Assembly: GCF_000756665.1 (NCBI RefSeq)
Contig: NZ_ARXV01000005.1
Location: forward strand, 124,001-188,000
Source of the DNA: Alcanivorax nanhaiticus
GTDB taxonomy: Bacteria; Pseudomonadota; Gammaproteobacteria; Pseudomonadales; Alcanivoracaceae
Direction of reading: 5' to 3'
Length of the DNA: 64,000 nt
Position numbers and translations under genes: made by a program. Shown piece by piece: positions 1-8,436 of the stretch. Position 1 is the first letter of the stretch, and each line of letters starts with the position of its first letter. The notes below the pieces were generated by a model, which saw nothing but the letters and a program-made list of their open reading frames with translations, did not search any database and had not been told where the DNA came from.

Positions 1-167
1 ACCTCACTTTCCAGATACAGCCGCAATTCAAGCGCAGTAGAGTCATCCGGTGAGGCAAAACAGTGAACATCTACTGAGGTATCGTTCGCATACACCGGTG
101 CACACAACGCAAACGACAATGATGCTGCCACAACACTCAGCCCGGTTTTTTTCCACATATTGATCAT
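1..167 (-). CDS. Exported protein of unknown function, N-terminal part (runs off the left edge)
   Basis: An open frame runs on the minus strand from about 167 to the window edge without a stop. Its first 25 or so residues form a typical Sec signal peptide: a Lys-Lys pair (WKKTGL), a hydrophobic stretch of Val, Ala, Ser and Leu, then a likely signal-peptidase site after VYA. The mature part seen is short (NDTSVDVHCFASPDD) and I do not recognise a family. Three ATG codons are stacked (173, 170, 167); an AAAGGA sequence at 174-180 is best spaced for 167. It reads in the same direction as the DUF1176 gene upstream. Exported location is well supported; function is unknown. Confidence 0.6.
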   Translation of the reverse strand, partial: MINMWKKTGLSVVAASLSFALCAPVYANDTSVDVHCFASPDDSTALELRLYLESE

Positions 168-233
168 CATCATTCCTTTCATTGATCGGCAACACGTCCA
201 CACCGTGACGTGTCTGTTCCTGCCGCTTGCCCC

Positions 234-1361
234 CTAAGGCGAAGAGGCTCCCTCAGCCTGACGCACCTCAGTGACACGCTCAGGCAAATCCCAGACACCA
301 CCCGCCGCGAGCCCACGACATTGCCCGGTCGAGGAAGAGAGCGTGTGCACAAACTGCTCACCGTCCCATGTCCACTCTTCGCGGGAATAGCAATCGCCGA
401 TTCCCCGCCCCTTGTGCATCGCCGACACGGTCGCGCCATCAAATTCTGTCGCCGAGCCCGTCACCAGAACAGGTTGGTAAGGCTTGCTGTCGTTGATTAC
501 CCAGATGCCCGCCCCGCCGTTGTAGGCCGCCATCCAGCAGCTCACCGCAACCATGAGGCGAGTGTCCGAGAGCCGAACCACATCCAGCGCTTCGCCACCC
601 TCTTCCGGCATGGCCAGTCCGCTGCATTCGGTTTCCTCGTCCACCAGGGTTCGCAGTGCCGCGCGCAAGGCTGGCTCATCTTCCGCAGGCAAGGTCACCG
701 GTGCGGCATCTACCGGCGCGGCAATTACCAGCGGTGGGGCCAGTGCTGGCAACACCTCGGCTTCCGGCCTGTTGCCCTTGCGAACCAGCGCGCCCGGGGT
801 ACCGATCCGCCCCTGCACATCATCCATTTTCAGGAACACTGCACTGGCACCAAGATCAGAAAGCCGCCACCGGTATTGCTCATGAACCCATTCGATAACG
901 CTATCCCGACGCAGGGCGCGCAGCAGCGGCAGCAACAATTCGTTCGGCAGCTCTGCCCCCAGAAAACCAGGATCCACCTTGACCTTGCCAACCGCTTTTC
1001 CATCTATCACCAGTGACAGGTCGGCATCTGACGTCAGCGCCACATAGGCCTCTTCATCAAGATCAAGCTCCCCGATTTTTACTTCGCCGATTATCGGCTG
1101 ATCCGGGCCCGCCTTACGGGTCAGCAACACGGCCACTGACTCGCTATCTTCAAAAAGACGTTGATAACCCACCGCTCGACAAATACGGGTGTTGTCACAC
1201 ACCAGCATCCAATCTTCATGCTCAAAGCGCAGCCCGGTCACCTCTTTTGCCTGCGCGAAACCTGGCGCCACAAACCCAACGACTCCTGCAAGCAGAGTAA
1301 TGATCCGCAGACATCTCACCATCAGCCCTTTCTGCGCCTTTGCGCCCTTCATCCATTCCAT
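234..1361 (-). CDS. DUF1176 family exported protein
   Basis: A 375-residue protein with an N-terminal hydrophobic signal segment (about residues 15-38, ending FAQA) and the C-terminal pattern of DUF1176: paired cysteines, GRGIGDC, then W-x-W-D-G and G-x-C-R-G followed by GGVWDLP near the end. The family is periplasmic and has no assigned biochemical role. ATG at 1361 follows a GAGGG sequence 9 bases upstream; ATG at 1322 (MVRCLRI), with AAAGGG in front, would give a shorter and more usual signal peptide and is an equal alternative. It stands upstream of another exported gene on the same strand. Confidence 0.8.
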   Translation of the reverse strand: MEWMKGAKAQKGLMVRCLRIITLLAGVVGFVAPGFAQAKEVTGLRFEHEDWMLVCDNTRICRAVGYQRLFEDSESVAVLLTRKAGPDQPIIGEVKIGELDLDEEAYVALTSDADLSLVIDGKAVGKVKVDPGFLGAELPNELLLPLLRALRRDSVIEWVHEQYRWRLSDLGASAVFLKMDDVQGRIGTPGALVRKGNRPEAEVLPALAPPLVIAAPVDAAPVTLPAEDEPALRAALRTLVDEETECSGLAMPEEGGEALDVVRLSDTRLMVAVSCWMAAYNGGAGIWVINDSKPYQPVLVTGSATEFDGATVSAMHKGRGIGDCYSREEWTWDGEQFVHTLSSSTGQCRGLAAGGVWDLPERVTEVRQAEGASSP

Positions 1362-1843
1362 CACTCAACGCCCTCGTCACACCTTTTCCACAGGTGGCAT
1401 CGCTAATCACATCCCTGCTATCTGCACCCACGCTTACGCACAGCGACGGCGATGTCATCACCGCACATTCTGTTAATAACTAAAAGCCCTCTTGCCCCGA
1501 AATACACGCAACGAACCGACAGCCTCAATAGGGCGACACACAGCCCAAGCTTGAGAAGCAGTAATAACAGCGCGCCCCAGGAAAGGCACGAGGGTACCAG
1601 ATAAAATCAGAGCAAAGTCTCGACATTGCGGATAATGAGAACTCTGTTGGTTCTGAAAAAAATCGAGGGGGGCGTCCTGCCATGGGCGCTGTTTTTTTGT
1701 GGGAGCGGCGGTTCCGCCGCGATGTGCCTGAACATGATTGAAGTGCGGTATCGCGGTCGAACGCCCGCTCCCACAGGGGCCTCCTGCGTGGGTGCCGTGT
1801 TTTTGAGGGAGCGGCGGTTTGGCGGCGACTTGTCTCTGTGCTG
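1362..1843. repeat. Intergenic stretch with a REPIN and a third REP half
   Basis: No convincing gene. Positions 1698-1723 (starts TGTGGGAGCGGCGG, ends GCCGCGAT) and 1750-1775 (the same type reversed, ending CCCGCTCCCACA) form a REP pair in opposite orientation, that is a REPIN. A third, more decayed half lies at 1802-1831. Each half is itself a hairpin. The same family recurs at 14330-14443, 19003-19197 and 52546-52571. A short open frame at 1626-1862 reads through the repeats and is not taken as a gene. Confidence 0.75.
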
Positions 1844-2761
1844 TTATGCCATCACGGGCTGAGCCGTCGAGCCCGCTTTTGCAGCCGTATCCGCGATCAA
1901 ACTCCCCATGCGATCAATCACTGATGGCGGGAAGTCATGACCCATACCTGGAATAATTTCCAGTTTGGCACCCGGAATGGCACGCGCAGACGCTTTGCCT
2001 CCGGCAGGGCGAATCAGGGGGTCTGCCCCACCATGAATTACCGTGGTCGGACAGCTGATCTTTTTCAGCCAGGGCGTCAGCGCGCCCGTGGCGACAATAC
2101 CCAGAAACTGATTGCGAATACCCAGCGGGTTGATACCCCGCTCCCAGCAGAGCCGATACATGGCTTCCAATTCCTTGGTCCCTTGCGGCAAGGTGCCCGC
2201 CAGCTTGGCCATCATGGAAAGACCAAAGGCCACAAACTCGTCTTCCGTTTCTACCTTGGCACGCGGGGCCACCAACGCCTTCAGGGCAGCCGGTTTGGGT
2301 GGCGGCACCAGACGACCGTTGGTGCTGGACATGATCGAGGTCAGAGAGAGCACTCGCTCCGGGTGCTTGCCGGCCATTAGCTGGCTGATCATGCCCCCCA
2401 TGGAAGCGCCTACCAGGTGCGCGCGCTCAATATTCAGGGCATCCAGCAATCCAAGAGTATCCGCCACCATGTCGTGAAGCGTGTAGGGAGCATCCACCGA
2501 CAGCCCCAGATACCCTCGCATGATGGCGGTGAGCGGGCCGTGCTTGAGGCGACGACGAATACGGGAGGACTTGCCCACATCCCGGTTATCAAAGCGGATC
2601 ACCCGGTAGCCTCGCTCCGCCAGAATATCCAGTAACGGGTCCGGCCAAAACACCATCTGGGCAGACAGCCCCATGACAAATACGATGGGCTCACCGCTCT
2701 CCGGCCCACGGCTCTCGTAAAAAAGCTCAATACCATTGCTGGAGACTGTTCCTGACTGCAT
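1844..2761 (-). CDS. Alpha/beta hydrolase
   Basis: A 305-residue soluble alpha/beta hydrolase with the complete catalytic set: nucleophile elbow G-A-S-M-G-G near residue 118, acid Asp in HGGADPL near 247, and His in PGMGHD near 275. An oxyanion-hole region (VFVMGLSAQ) follows the first strand. Such enzymes hydrolyse esters or related bonds; the substrate cannot be read from sequence. It lies 90 bases downstream of the TetR gene on the same strand, so it may be co-transcribed with it and linked to lipid breakdown. An AGGG precedes the ATG. Confidence 0.85.
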   Translation of the reverse strand: MQSGTVSSNGIELFYESRGPESGEPIVFVMGLSAQMVFWPDPLLDILAERGYRVIRFDNRDVGKSSRIRRRLKHGPLTAIMRGYLGLSVDAPYTLHDMVADTLGLLDALNIERAHLVGASMGGMISQLMAGKHPERVLSLTSIMSSTNGRLVPPPKPAALKALVAPRAKVETEDEFVAFGLSMMAKLAGTLPQGTKELEAMYRLCWERGINPLGIRNQFLGIVATGALTPWLKKISCPTTVIHGGADPLIRPAGGKASARAIPGAKLEIIPGMGHDFPPSVIDRMGSLIADTAAKAGSTAQPVMA

Positions 2762-2852
2762 ACGCTGAACCCTGATTGTTGTCTGTCATAAAGGCTGACC
2801 CAGCAACATAGAAAAGGCACCAGCAAAGCACAACCCGCTCTGACCGATTGTC

Positions 2853-3485
2853 CTATTCTGCCGGAGCAACGGTAATGGCACGCCAGAGCATATCGAACAG
2901 CACGCCGTGCTGGTCTGCCAGCTGCCCCTCACGGCCTCGTAATAAATGCATCTGGGAGATCCGCAAAAGCACCCCGTAGAAGAAATCCAGCAGAATCGGG
3001 GTGGCAACCTTGTCATTGAGGATGCCCTGCTCCTGGCCTTCCCGCAGCACGCTGATGAACAATCCAGACAACTGCTGCTGGGCCGGAGTGGCATCGCTGC
3101 CCCATAAACCGGGATACACCGAATTGATCATCATCCGCCCCATCTGCGGATTGCGATCGAAGAAATCCAGCACCACCCAGAACACCTTGCTGAGCCGGTC
3201 ACGGAAGGTGGCAATACCCGCGAGGTGATCCAGCATCCTTTCCGCCAACTGCTCCAGACCATGATGCAGACAGGCAGATAGCAGCGCCTCCTTGCTGCCC
3301 TGGCGCTCATCTCCGTAGTAACGATACAGCGTCTGTAAGCTGCACCGGGCAGCCTTGGCGACCTGCTGCAGGGTCACCTGATGAAATTCCGAGTCAGCAA
3401 ACACTTGCACCGCCGCTCGCTCGATACGATCTCGCACCGCTGGGTTCTGGCGCGATTCTGGAAAAGAAGGAACACTACTCGGCAT
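2853..3485 (-). CDS. TetR family transcriptional regulator
   Basis: A 210-residue regulator with an N-terminal TetR helix-turn-helix (about residues 18-62; TLQQVAKAARCSLQTLYRYY) and a variable all-helical ligand-binding C-terminal domain. It is divergent from the thiolase/acyl-CoA dehydrogenase genes with only 156 bases between start codons, and that gap holds two copies of one palindrome (3502-3519 and 3610-3627). By analogy with other TetR regulators of fatty acid degradation it probably represses this operon and itself and responds to an acyl-CoA or fatty acid; the ligand is a guess. ATG 3485 has GGAG at 8 bases; the GTG at 3494 lacks a site. Confidence 0.88.
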   Translation of the reverse strand: MPSSVPSFPESRQNPAVRDRIERAAVQVFADSEFHQVTLQQVAKAARCSLQTLYRYYGDERQGSKEALLSACLHHGLEQLAERMLDHLAGIATFRDRLSKVFWVVLDFFDRNPQMGRMMINSVYPGLWGSDATPAQQQLSGLFISVLREGQEQGILNDKVATPILLDFFYGVLLRISQMHLLRGREGQLADQHGVLFDMLWRAITVAPAE

Positions 3486-3501
3486 AACAACCACTCCATA
3501 A

Positions 3502-3519
3502 GTGTAACCATTATTACAC
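3502..3519. promoter_or_regulatory. Candidate TetR operator, copy 1
   Basis: GTGTAACCATTATTACAC is a perfect 6-bp inverted repeat (GTGTAA / TTACAC) around a 6-bp spacer. It lies 17 bases upstream of the TetR start codon, so binding there would block expression of the regulator. The second copy at 3610-3627 differs at one spacer base. Confidence 0.7.
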
Positions 3520-3609
3520 CACCTTCACGCCATGCAAGTGCTGTTATTGACACAATCTCGCCATCGCCCTAGTCTCGGCAAACCATAACATCGCTTAATG
3601 TCACATTTA

Positions 3610-3627
3610 GTGTAACCATGATTACAC
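3610..3627. promoter_or_regulatory. Candidate TetR operator, copy 2
   Basis: GTGTAACCATGATTACAC has the same inverted repeat and nearly the same spacer as the copy at 3502-3519; the centres are 108 bases apart. It sits just before the AGGAG ribosome-binding site and ATG (3642) of the thiolase gene, fitting repression of the beta-oxidation operon. Confidence 0.7.
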
Positions 3628-3641
3628 TTCAGGAGTTCACA

Positions 3642-4943
3642 ATGCCTGTTCGCAAAATGAAGCTCTCCGGTCGCGGCGGCCGCGTTGCGATTGTCGACGG
3701 CCTGCGCACCCCGTTTGCCCGCATTGCCACCCACTACCGGGATCTCAATGCCATCGATCTGGGAGCCATGGCAGTCAAGGAACTGATGGCCCGCAACAAC
3801 CTGAGCCAACAGGACATTGAGCAGCTGATCTTCGGCATGACCGTGATGATCCCGGAAGCCCCCTTTATCGCCCGGGAAGTTGCCCTGGCACTGGGGATGG
3901 ACACCGTCGACGCCTATTCCATCACCCGGGCCTGTGCCACCAGTTTCCAGACTGCCGCCAGTGCCGCAGACAATATCGTGGCGGGCTATACCGATATCGC
4001 CATCGCTGGCGGCACGGACTCCACCTCCTGTGCCCGCGTGCCGCTATCCGCAGAACTGAGTGCCGTGCTGCGCGATGTGAGCTTTGCCAAAACCTTAAAA
4101 GATCGCATCAAACTCCTGAGCCAGCTGAAAGCCCGAGACCTGATGCCACAGGCACCGTCTATTACTGAGTACTCGGTGGGCGAAACCATGGGTGAAAGCA
4201 CCGAAAAGATGGTGAAGAAGTGGCACGTCGGCCGTGACGAGCAGGATGATCTGGCCCATGCCTCCCACAGCAATGCTGCCCGTGCCTGGGCAGAAGGCCG
4301 ACTGGATCAGCAGGTGATGACCGTCCAACTCCCCAATGGCCAGACCCTGAAAGACGACAACCTGGTTCGCAAGCAATCGGAACGTGCCGGCTACAGCAAA
4401 CTCAACCCCGTGTTTGACCGTGAAACCGGCAGCGTCACCGCCGGCAACAGCAGCCCGCTAACCGATGGCGCAGGTGCGCTACTGATGATGAGCGAAAAGA
4501 AAGCTGCCGCACTAGGCTACACCCCGCTGGGCTACATCCGTTCTTACGCCTTTGCCGCCCGCACACCACAGGATGACCTGCTGATGGGGCCGGTACTGGC
4601 CGCGCCCATGGCCATGGCCCGCGCCGGGTTGTCTCTGGATGACCTGACACTGATCGACATGCACGAAGCCTTCGCCGGCCAGGTGGCCTGTAATCTGCGC
4701 GGTCTTGCTGACGATGACTACGTGCGCAGCCAGACCGGCCTCGCCGCCCTGGGCGAAGTGGATCGCAGCAAACTGAACGTCAACGGCGGCTCCATCGCTT
4801 ATGGCCACCCCTTTGGCGCCACAGGTGCACGGGTCATCAGCCAGGCGCTTTATGAACTGCAACGTCGCGGTGGCGGGCTCGCCCTGACTACCGCCTGCGC
4901 CGCAGGCGGCATTGGTGCCGCCATGGTGCTAGAAACCGAATAA
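3642..4943 (+). CDS. fadI: Acetyl-CoA C-acyltransferase (FadI-like thiolase)
   Basis: A 433-residue thiolase that cleaves 3-ketoacyl-CoA to acetyl-CoA and a shortened acyl-CoA, the last step of beta-oxidation. The nucleophilic Cys is near residue 98 (TRACATSFQ), the His in NGGSIAYGHPFGATG and the second Cys in TTACAAGG near the C-terminus; the length matches FadI-type enzymes. I chose ATG 3642 over the in-frame ATG 3618 because AGGAG lies 7 bases upstream and because 3618 lies inside the operator. It is followed after 41 bases by the FadE-like gene. No FadJ-type hydratase/dehydrogenase is beside it. Likely controlled by the divergent TetR protein. Confidence 0.88.
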   Translation: MPVRKMKLSGRGGRVAIVDGLRTPFARIATHYRDLNAIDLGAMAVKELMARNNLSQQDIEQLIFGMTVMIPEAPFIAREVALALGMDTVDAYSITRACATSFQTAASAADNIVAGYTDIAIAGGTDSTSCARVPLSAELSAVLRDVSFAKTLKDRIKLLSQLKARDLMPQAPSITEYSVGETMGESTEKMVKKWHVGRDEQDDLAHASHSNAARAWAEGRLDQQVMTVQLPNGQTLKDDNLVRKQSERAGYSKLNPVFDRETGSVTAGNSSPLTDGAGALLMMSEKKAAALGYTPLGYIRSYAFAARTPQDDLLMGPVLAAPMAMARAGLSLDDLTLIDMHEAFAGQVACNLRGLADDDYVRSQTGLAALGEVDRSKLNVNGGSIAYGHPFGATGARVISQALYELQRRGGGLALTTACAAGGIGAAMVLETE

Positions 4944-4984
4944 ACCGCTGACAGCCTTGAAGGCATTAATAGAGGAACTCTCTG

Positions 4985-7288
4985 ATGTACAAGCAACTGA
5001 TGAACTGGATGCGGGACAACAAGATCCTGCCGCAAATTTCCGACACCGAGCGCCAGGCACTGGAAGCCGGTGATGTCTGGATCGACGGACAATTTTTTGG
5101 TGGCAAGGTGGATTTTGAAAACATCCTAGCCGAACACTATGACCAGCTACCGGCCCACGAACAGGCCTACCTGGATGGCCCGGTGGAAGAACTGCTGGCC
5201 ATGGCCGACAGCTATGAGCTGTCTCGCACCCGCAAATTGCCGGACGAACTGTTCCAGTTCATGGCCAGCAACGGTTTCTTTGGCATGCAGGTAGCCAAGG
5301 AGTATGGCGGCAACCCCATGTCCACCCAGGCCAAATCCTGCATCATGGCCAAGATCAGCTCCCACTCCGGCCTGCTCAGTGCCATGGTGGTGATTCCCAA
5401 CTCTCTGGGTGCCGCCGAGCTGCTCGGTCACTACGGCACGGATGAGCAGAAAAATTATTACCTGCCGAAACTGGCCAAGGGCGAGTTCATGCCCTGCTTC
5501 GGCCTCACTGAACCCACCGCAGGCTCCGATGCCGCTTCCATCAAGGCAGAAGGCGTGGTGTTCAAGGACAGCGACGGCGAGATCAAATTCAAGCTCAACT
5601 TCCGCAAGCGCTATATCACCCTGGCCCCGGTCGCCAACCTGATTTCCCTGGCGGTGCGCCTGCACGATCCTGAAAACCTGCTCGGCAAGGGCGAGGAGCC
5701 AGGCATCACCGTGGTACTGATCGAGAAGGGCGCTCCCGGCACCGAAGGCCTGCACATCGGTGATCATCATCAGCCCATCGGCGAACACTTCCCCAATGGC
5801 CCTATCGTGGGCCGCGACGTGATTGTGCCGGCCGACAAGGTACTGGGCGGCATTGAGTACACCGGCATGGGCTGGAAGATGCTGATGGAAGCGCTGGCAG
5901 GCGGACGCATGGTGTCACTGCCGGCCACCGGTATCTGTGGTATTCGTCACGGCGCCATGATTGCCGGTGCCTACTCCATGGTGCGCCAGCAGTTCGGCAT
6001 TCCTGTGGGTCGCATGGAAGGCGTGGAACACAAGATCGGCAAGGCCGCTGGCATGACCTATGCCTTCGATGCGGCCCGCGTGTTCGGTTGCTCTGCCGTT
6101 GACCATGGCATCCAGCCGCCGGTTACCTCGGCCATCATGAAGGCCTATTCCACCGAAATGGGCCGCGACACCGGTACCGATGCCATGGATGTGACCGCCG
6201 GTTATGGCGTCATGCAGGGCCCCAACAACACCATGGGGCGCCTGTACAATTCCGCTCCGGTCAGCGTCACGGTGGAAGGTGCCAACATCATGACCCGCAC
6301 CCTGATGATCTTCGGCCAGGGCGCCACACGCTGTCATCCCTACGCCTACAAGGTCGTGCAGGCGGTGGAAAACGATGATGCCGCCAGCTTCCGCAAGAAC
6401 CTCAATGGCTGGATGATTCAGTTCCTGCTCGGCGTTGTGATGTCCATTGTGCGCGGTGTTACCCGCGGCTTCTTTACCGTCAAAGTGCCGAACGTGGCAC
6501 CGCAAACCAAAAGCATCTATCGCCGCCTTGGCTGGGCTGCCACCCGCTTTGGCCTGCTCACCAACCTGGCCATGTTCTTCCTGGGCAGCAAGCTCAAGGC
6601 GCGCGGCAATCTCACCGGTCGCTACGCCGATGCGGTAGCCTGGTTGTACATCACCACCTCTGCACTGCGTCGCTATGAAGCCGAAGGTCGCAAGGCGGAA
6701 GATCTGGCGCTGGTGCAATACGCCGGTGAATACGGTCTTACCCAGATCCAACACGCCTTTGAAGGGATCTACGAAAACTTTGACGGCCCGGTTGGCTTCA
6801 TCCTGAAAACCGTTGGCCGTATCGGTCTGGGCCTGAACCCGTTGGCTAAACTGCCCAACGACAGACTCAGCCACCAGGCTGCACAAGCACTGCAAAGCTA
6901 CGGTGATCAGTACAAGCGTCTGGTGGGCGGCAACTACATGCCCGCCGAGAGCGATCAAGGGCTGGGTCGTCTGCTCAAGGCGTTCCGCCTTACCACCGAA
7001 GCCGAGCCGGTACGCAACAAGATCCGCGCTGCACAGAAAGCCCGCAAACTGGGTCGCGGCAAAGTGGAAGAGATCGCCTCCGAAGCGGCCAAACAAGGCG
7101 TAATCAGCGAGGCCGAGCTGGCACTGCTCAACGAAGCCACCGCCGCTTGTCTGCAAGCCATTGAAGTCGATGTCTTCACCAAGGATGAGTACTACGGCGC
7201 CGGCGGCATCCCCGCCATGAGCGCCACCGGTGATGGCGGCGCTGAGCAGCCCCCGGTCTTCGCGCTGGCCAAGGCGGCAGGCGAATAA
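4985..7288 (+). CDS. fadE: Acyl-CoA dehydrogenase (FadE-like, with DUF1974 C-terminus)
   Basis: A 767-residue FAD enzyme for the first oxidation step of fatty acyl-CoA breakdown. The N-terminal acyl-CoA dehydrogenase part (about residues 75-450) carries the family signature FGLTEPTAGSDAAS and the segment AGYGVMQGPNNTMGR; the C-terminal 300 residues match the DUF1974 extension found in large FadE proteins and contain a hydrophobic stretch (FLLGVVMSIV), consistent with membrane association. Slightly shorter than E. coli FadE. GAGGA lies 8 bases before the ATG. It forms an operon with the thiolase and ends in front of a long hairpin at 7302-7343. Confidence 0.9.
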   Translation: MYKQLMNWMRDNKILPQISDTERQALEAGDVWIDGQFFGGKVDFENILAEHYDQLPAHEQAYLDGPVEELLAMADSYELSRTRKLPDELFQFMASNGFFGMQVAKEYGGNPMSTQAKSCIMAKISSHSGLLSAMVVIPNSLGAAELLGHYGTDEQKNYYLPKLAKGEFMPCFGLTEPTAGSDAASIKAEGVVFKDSDGEIKFKLNFRKRYITLAPVANLISLAVRLHDPENLLGKGEEPGITVVLIEKGAPGTEGLHIGDHHQPIGEHFPNGPIVGRDVIVPADKVLGGIEYTGMGWKMLMEALAGGRMVSLPATGICGIRHGAMIAGAYSMVRQQFGIPVGRMEGVEHKIGKAAGMTYAFDAARVFGCSAVDHGIQPPVTSAIMKAYSTEMGRDTGTDAMDVTAGYGVMQGPNNTMGRLYNSAPVSVTVEGANIMTRTLMIFGQGATRCHPYAYKVVQAVENDDAASFRKNLNGWMIQFLLGVVMSIVRGVTRGFFTVKVPNVAPQTKSIYRRLGWAATRFGLLTNLAMFFLGSKLKARGNLTGRYADAVAWLYITTSALRRYEAEGRKAEDLALVQYAGEYGLTQIQHAFEGIYENFDGPVGFILKTVGRIGLGLNPLAKLPNDRLSHQAAQALQSYGDQYKRLVGGNYMPAESDQGLGRLLKAFRLTTEAEPVRNKIRAAQKARKLGRGKVEEIASEAAKQGVISEAELALLNEATAACLQAIEVDVFTKDEYYGAGGIPAMSATGDGGAEQPPVFALAKAAGE

Positions 7289-7301
7289 CCCCTGCCAACC
7301 C

Positions 7302-7343
7302 GGACGATCGGGCCTGACATGAACCTGTCTGGCCCGATCGTCC
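7302..7343. terminator. Long hairpin after the beta-oxidation operon
   Basis: GGACGATCGGGCC (7302-7314) pairs with GGCCCGATCGTCC (7331-7343), and an inner GACA/TGTC pair extends it to an 18-bp stem with one mismatch. There is no clear T-run, so it may act as an mRNA-stabilising or Rho-assisted end rather than a classic terminator. Confidence 0.55.
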
Positions 7344-7414
7344 CTGCCATTCAAGCCTTCGGCCGGTTAGGGTTAGTCTCACTAACTCAACAAGAACAAC
7401 AACACGGGTTTCTC

Positions 7415-8308
7415 ATGAGCATTCAGGCCATCCTGATCAAGGCAGTGACACGCCGCACAATTAAACGCAGCGGTTTGAACGAAGAACAGCTGGTTCGCCA
7501 CCTGCGCAAGGTGTTCAATAACTCCCCGTCTCTGACATTGCTTCCCTTGGGCGTCAAACTCAGTCGAGTCGATCAACCCGGCTTTGTGGGTGATCGCATC
7601 AGTGTCAGCAGCCCTGGCGTGACCGTGCTCTATCTGCATGGCGGTGCCTATATCGGTGGTGTCACCAAGACCTACTACAACATGGCCGGCCGGCTCGCCA
7701 AGCAACTCAAAGGGGAAGTGTATCTGGCCACCTACCCATTCGCGCCGGAACACCCTTACCCCGCTGCAGTCAATCGGGTGATGGAAGCGTACGAATACCT
7801 GCTTGATCTGGGCAAACGACCGGAGGACATCGTCATTGCCGGCGATTCCGCCGGAGGCGGTCTGACACTGGCCACACTGCTACACATCCGCGACAAGGGA
7901 CTGCCTCAGCCTCGCTGCGCAGTGACCTTTTCGCCCGGCAGCAACTGTTTTCCGGATGACCAGATACTGAATGCGCTTGATCCCAGTGACGCCATGCTGT
8001 CCGCCGACATTATCCGCACGGTCATCGATATTTATGTGCCAGATACGGAGCAGCGTTCACATCCCTACGCATCTCCATGCCTCGGTGACTACACCGGCAT
8101 CTGTCCGCTGATGATTACCGTGAGCACCGATGAAGTCCTCTACACCGATGCCAAACGCGTACGCCAAGCGGCGGAAAAAAGTGGCGTCTCGGTAGAATGG
8201 ATCGAACGCGGCGGGTTGTTCCATGTCTGGCCCATCATGGTGCCGTTCCTGCCGGAAGCGCGCCAGGACCTGAAAAAAGTCGTCGGCTTTATCCAGCGAC
8301 AAGGCTAA
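7415..8308 (+). CDS. Alpha/beta hydrolase of the hormone-sensitive lipase type
   Basis: A 297-residue esterase-like protein. It has the HGGA oxyanion motif (YLHGGAY, near residue 73), the nucleophile box GDSAGG near 145, Asp in STDEVLYTDA and His in GLFHVWP near the C-terminus: the arrangement of family IV / HSL carboxylesterases that cleave short or medium acyl esters. The reading frame opens at 7319 inside the preceding hairpin, so I chose ATG 7415 (MSIQAILI); its ribosome-binding site is weak. It follows the fatty acid oxidation genes on the same strand and may supply them with acids released from esters (inference). Confidence 0.85.
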   Translation: MSIQAILIKAVTRRTIKRSGLNEEQLVRHLRKVFNNSPSLTLLPLGVKLSRVDQPGFVGDRISVSSPGVTVLYLHGGAYIGGVTKTYYNMAGRLAKQLKGEVYLATYPFAPEHPYPAAVNRVMEAYEYLLDLGKRPEDIVIAGDSAGGGLTLATLLHIRDKGLPQPRCAVTFSPGSNCFPDDQILNALDPSDAMLSADIIRTVIDIYVPDTEQRSHPYASPCLGDYTGICPLMITVSTDEVLYTDAKRVRQAAEKSGVSVEWIERGGLFHVWPIMVPFLPEARQDLKKVVGFIQRQG

Positions 8309-8436
8309 GCATGCAAAAGGTTATGCTGCGGCTCCCAAGGTAAACAGATGCGGCGGATTCGGTCATTGCGAGCATCGGCCGCCCATCGTTTACTGAGCCA
8401 CAAGCGAAGGCCCGAACCCATTACTGGAGGTCAGTG

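Noticed and set aside
210..1016. 268-residue open frame antisense to the DUF1176 gene
   Set aside because: The minus-strand frame has a signal peptide and family motifs; this one has neither.
1626..1862. 78-residue open frame across REP sequences
   Set aside because: Its sequence comes from the REPIN palindromes (GSGGSAAM) and recurs with every REP copy.
5915..7354. 479-residue open frame antisense to the FadE-like gene
   Set aside because: It is the reverse-frame shadow of a well-supported gene with high GC; no family motif, no ribosome-binding site.
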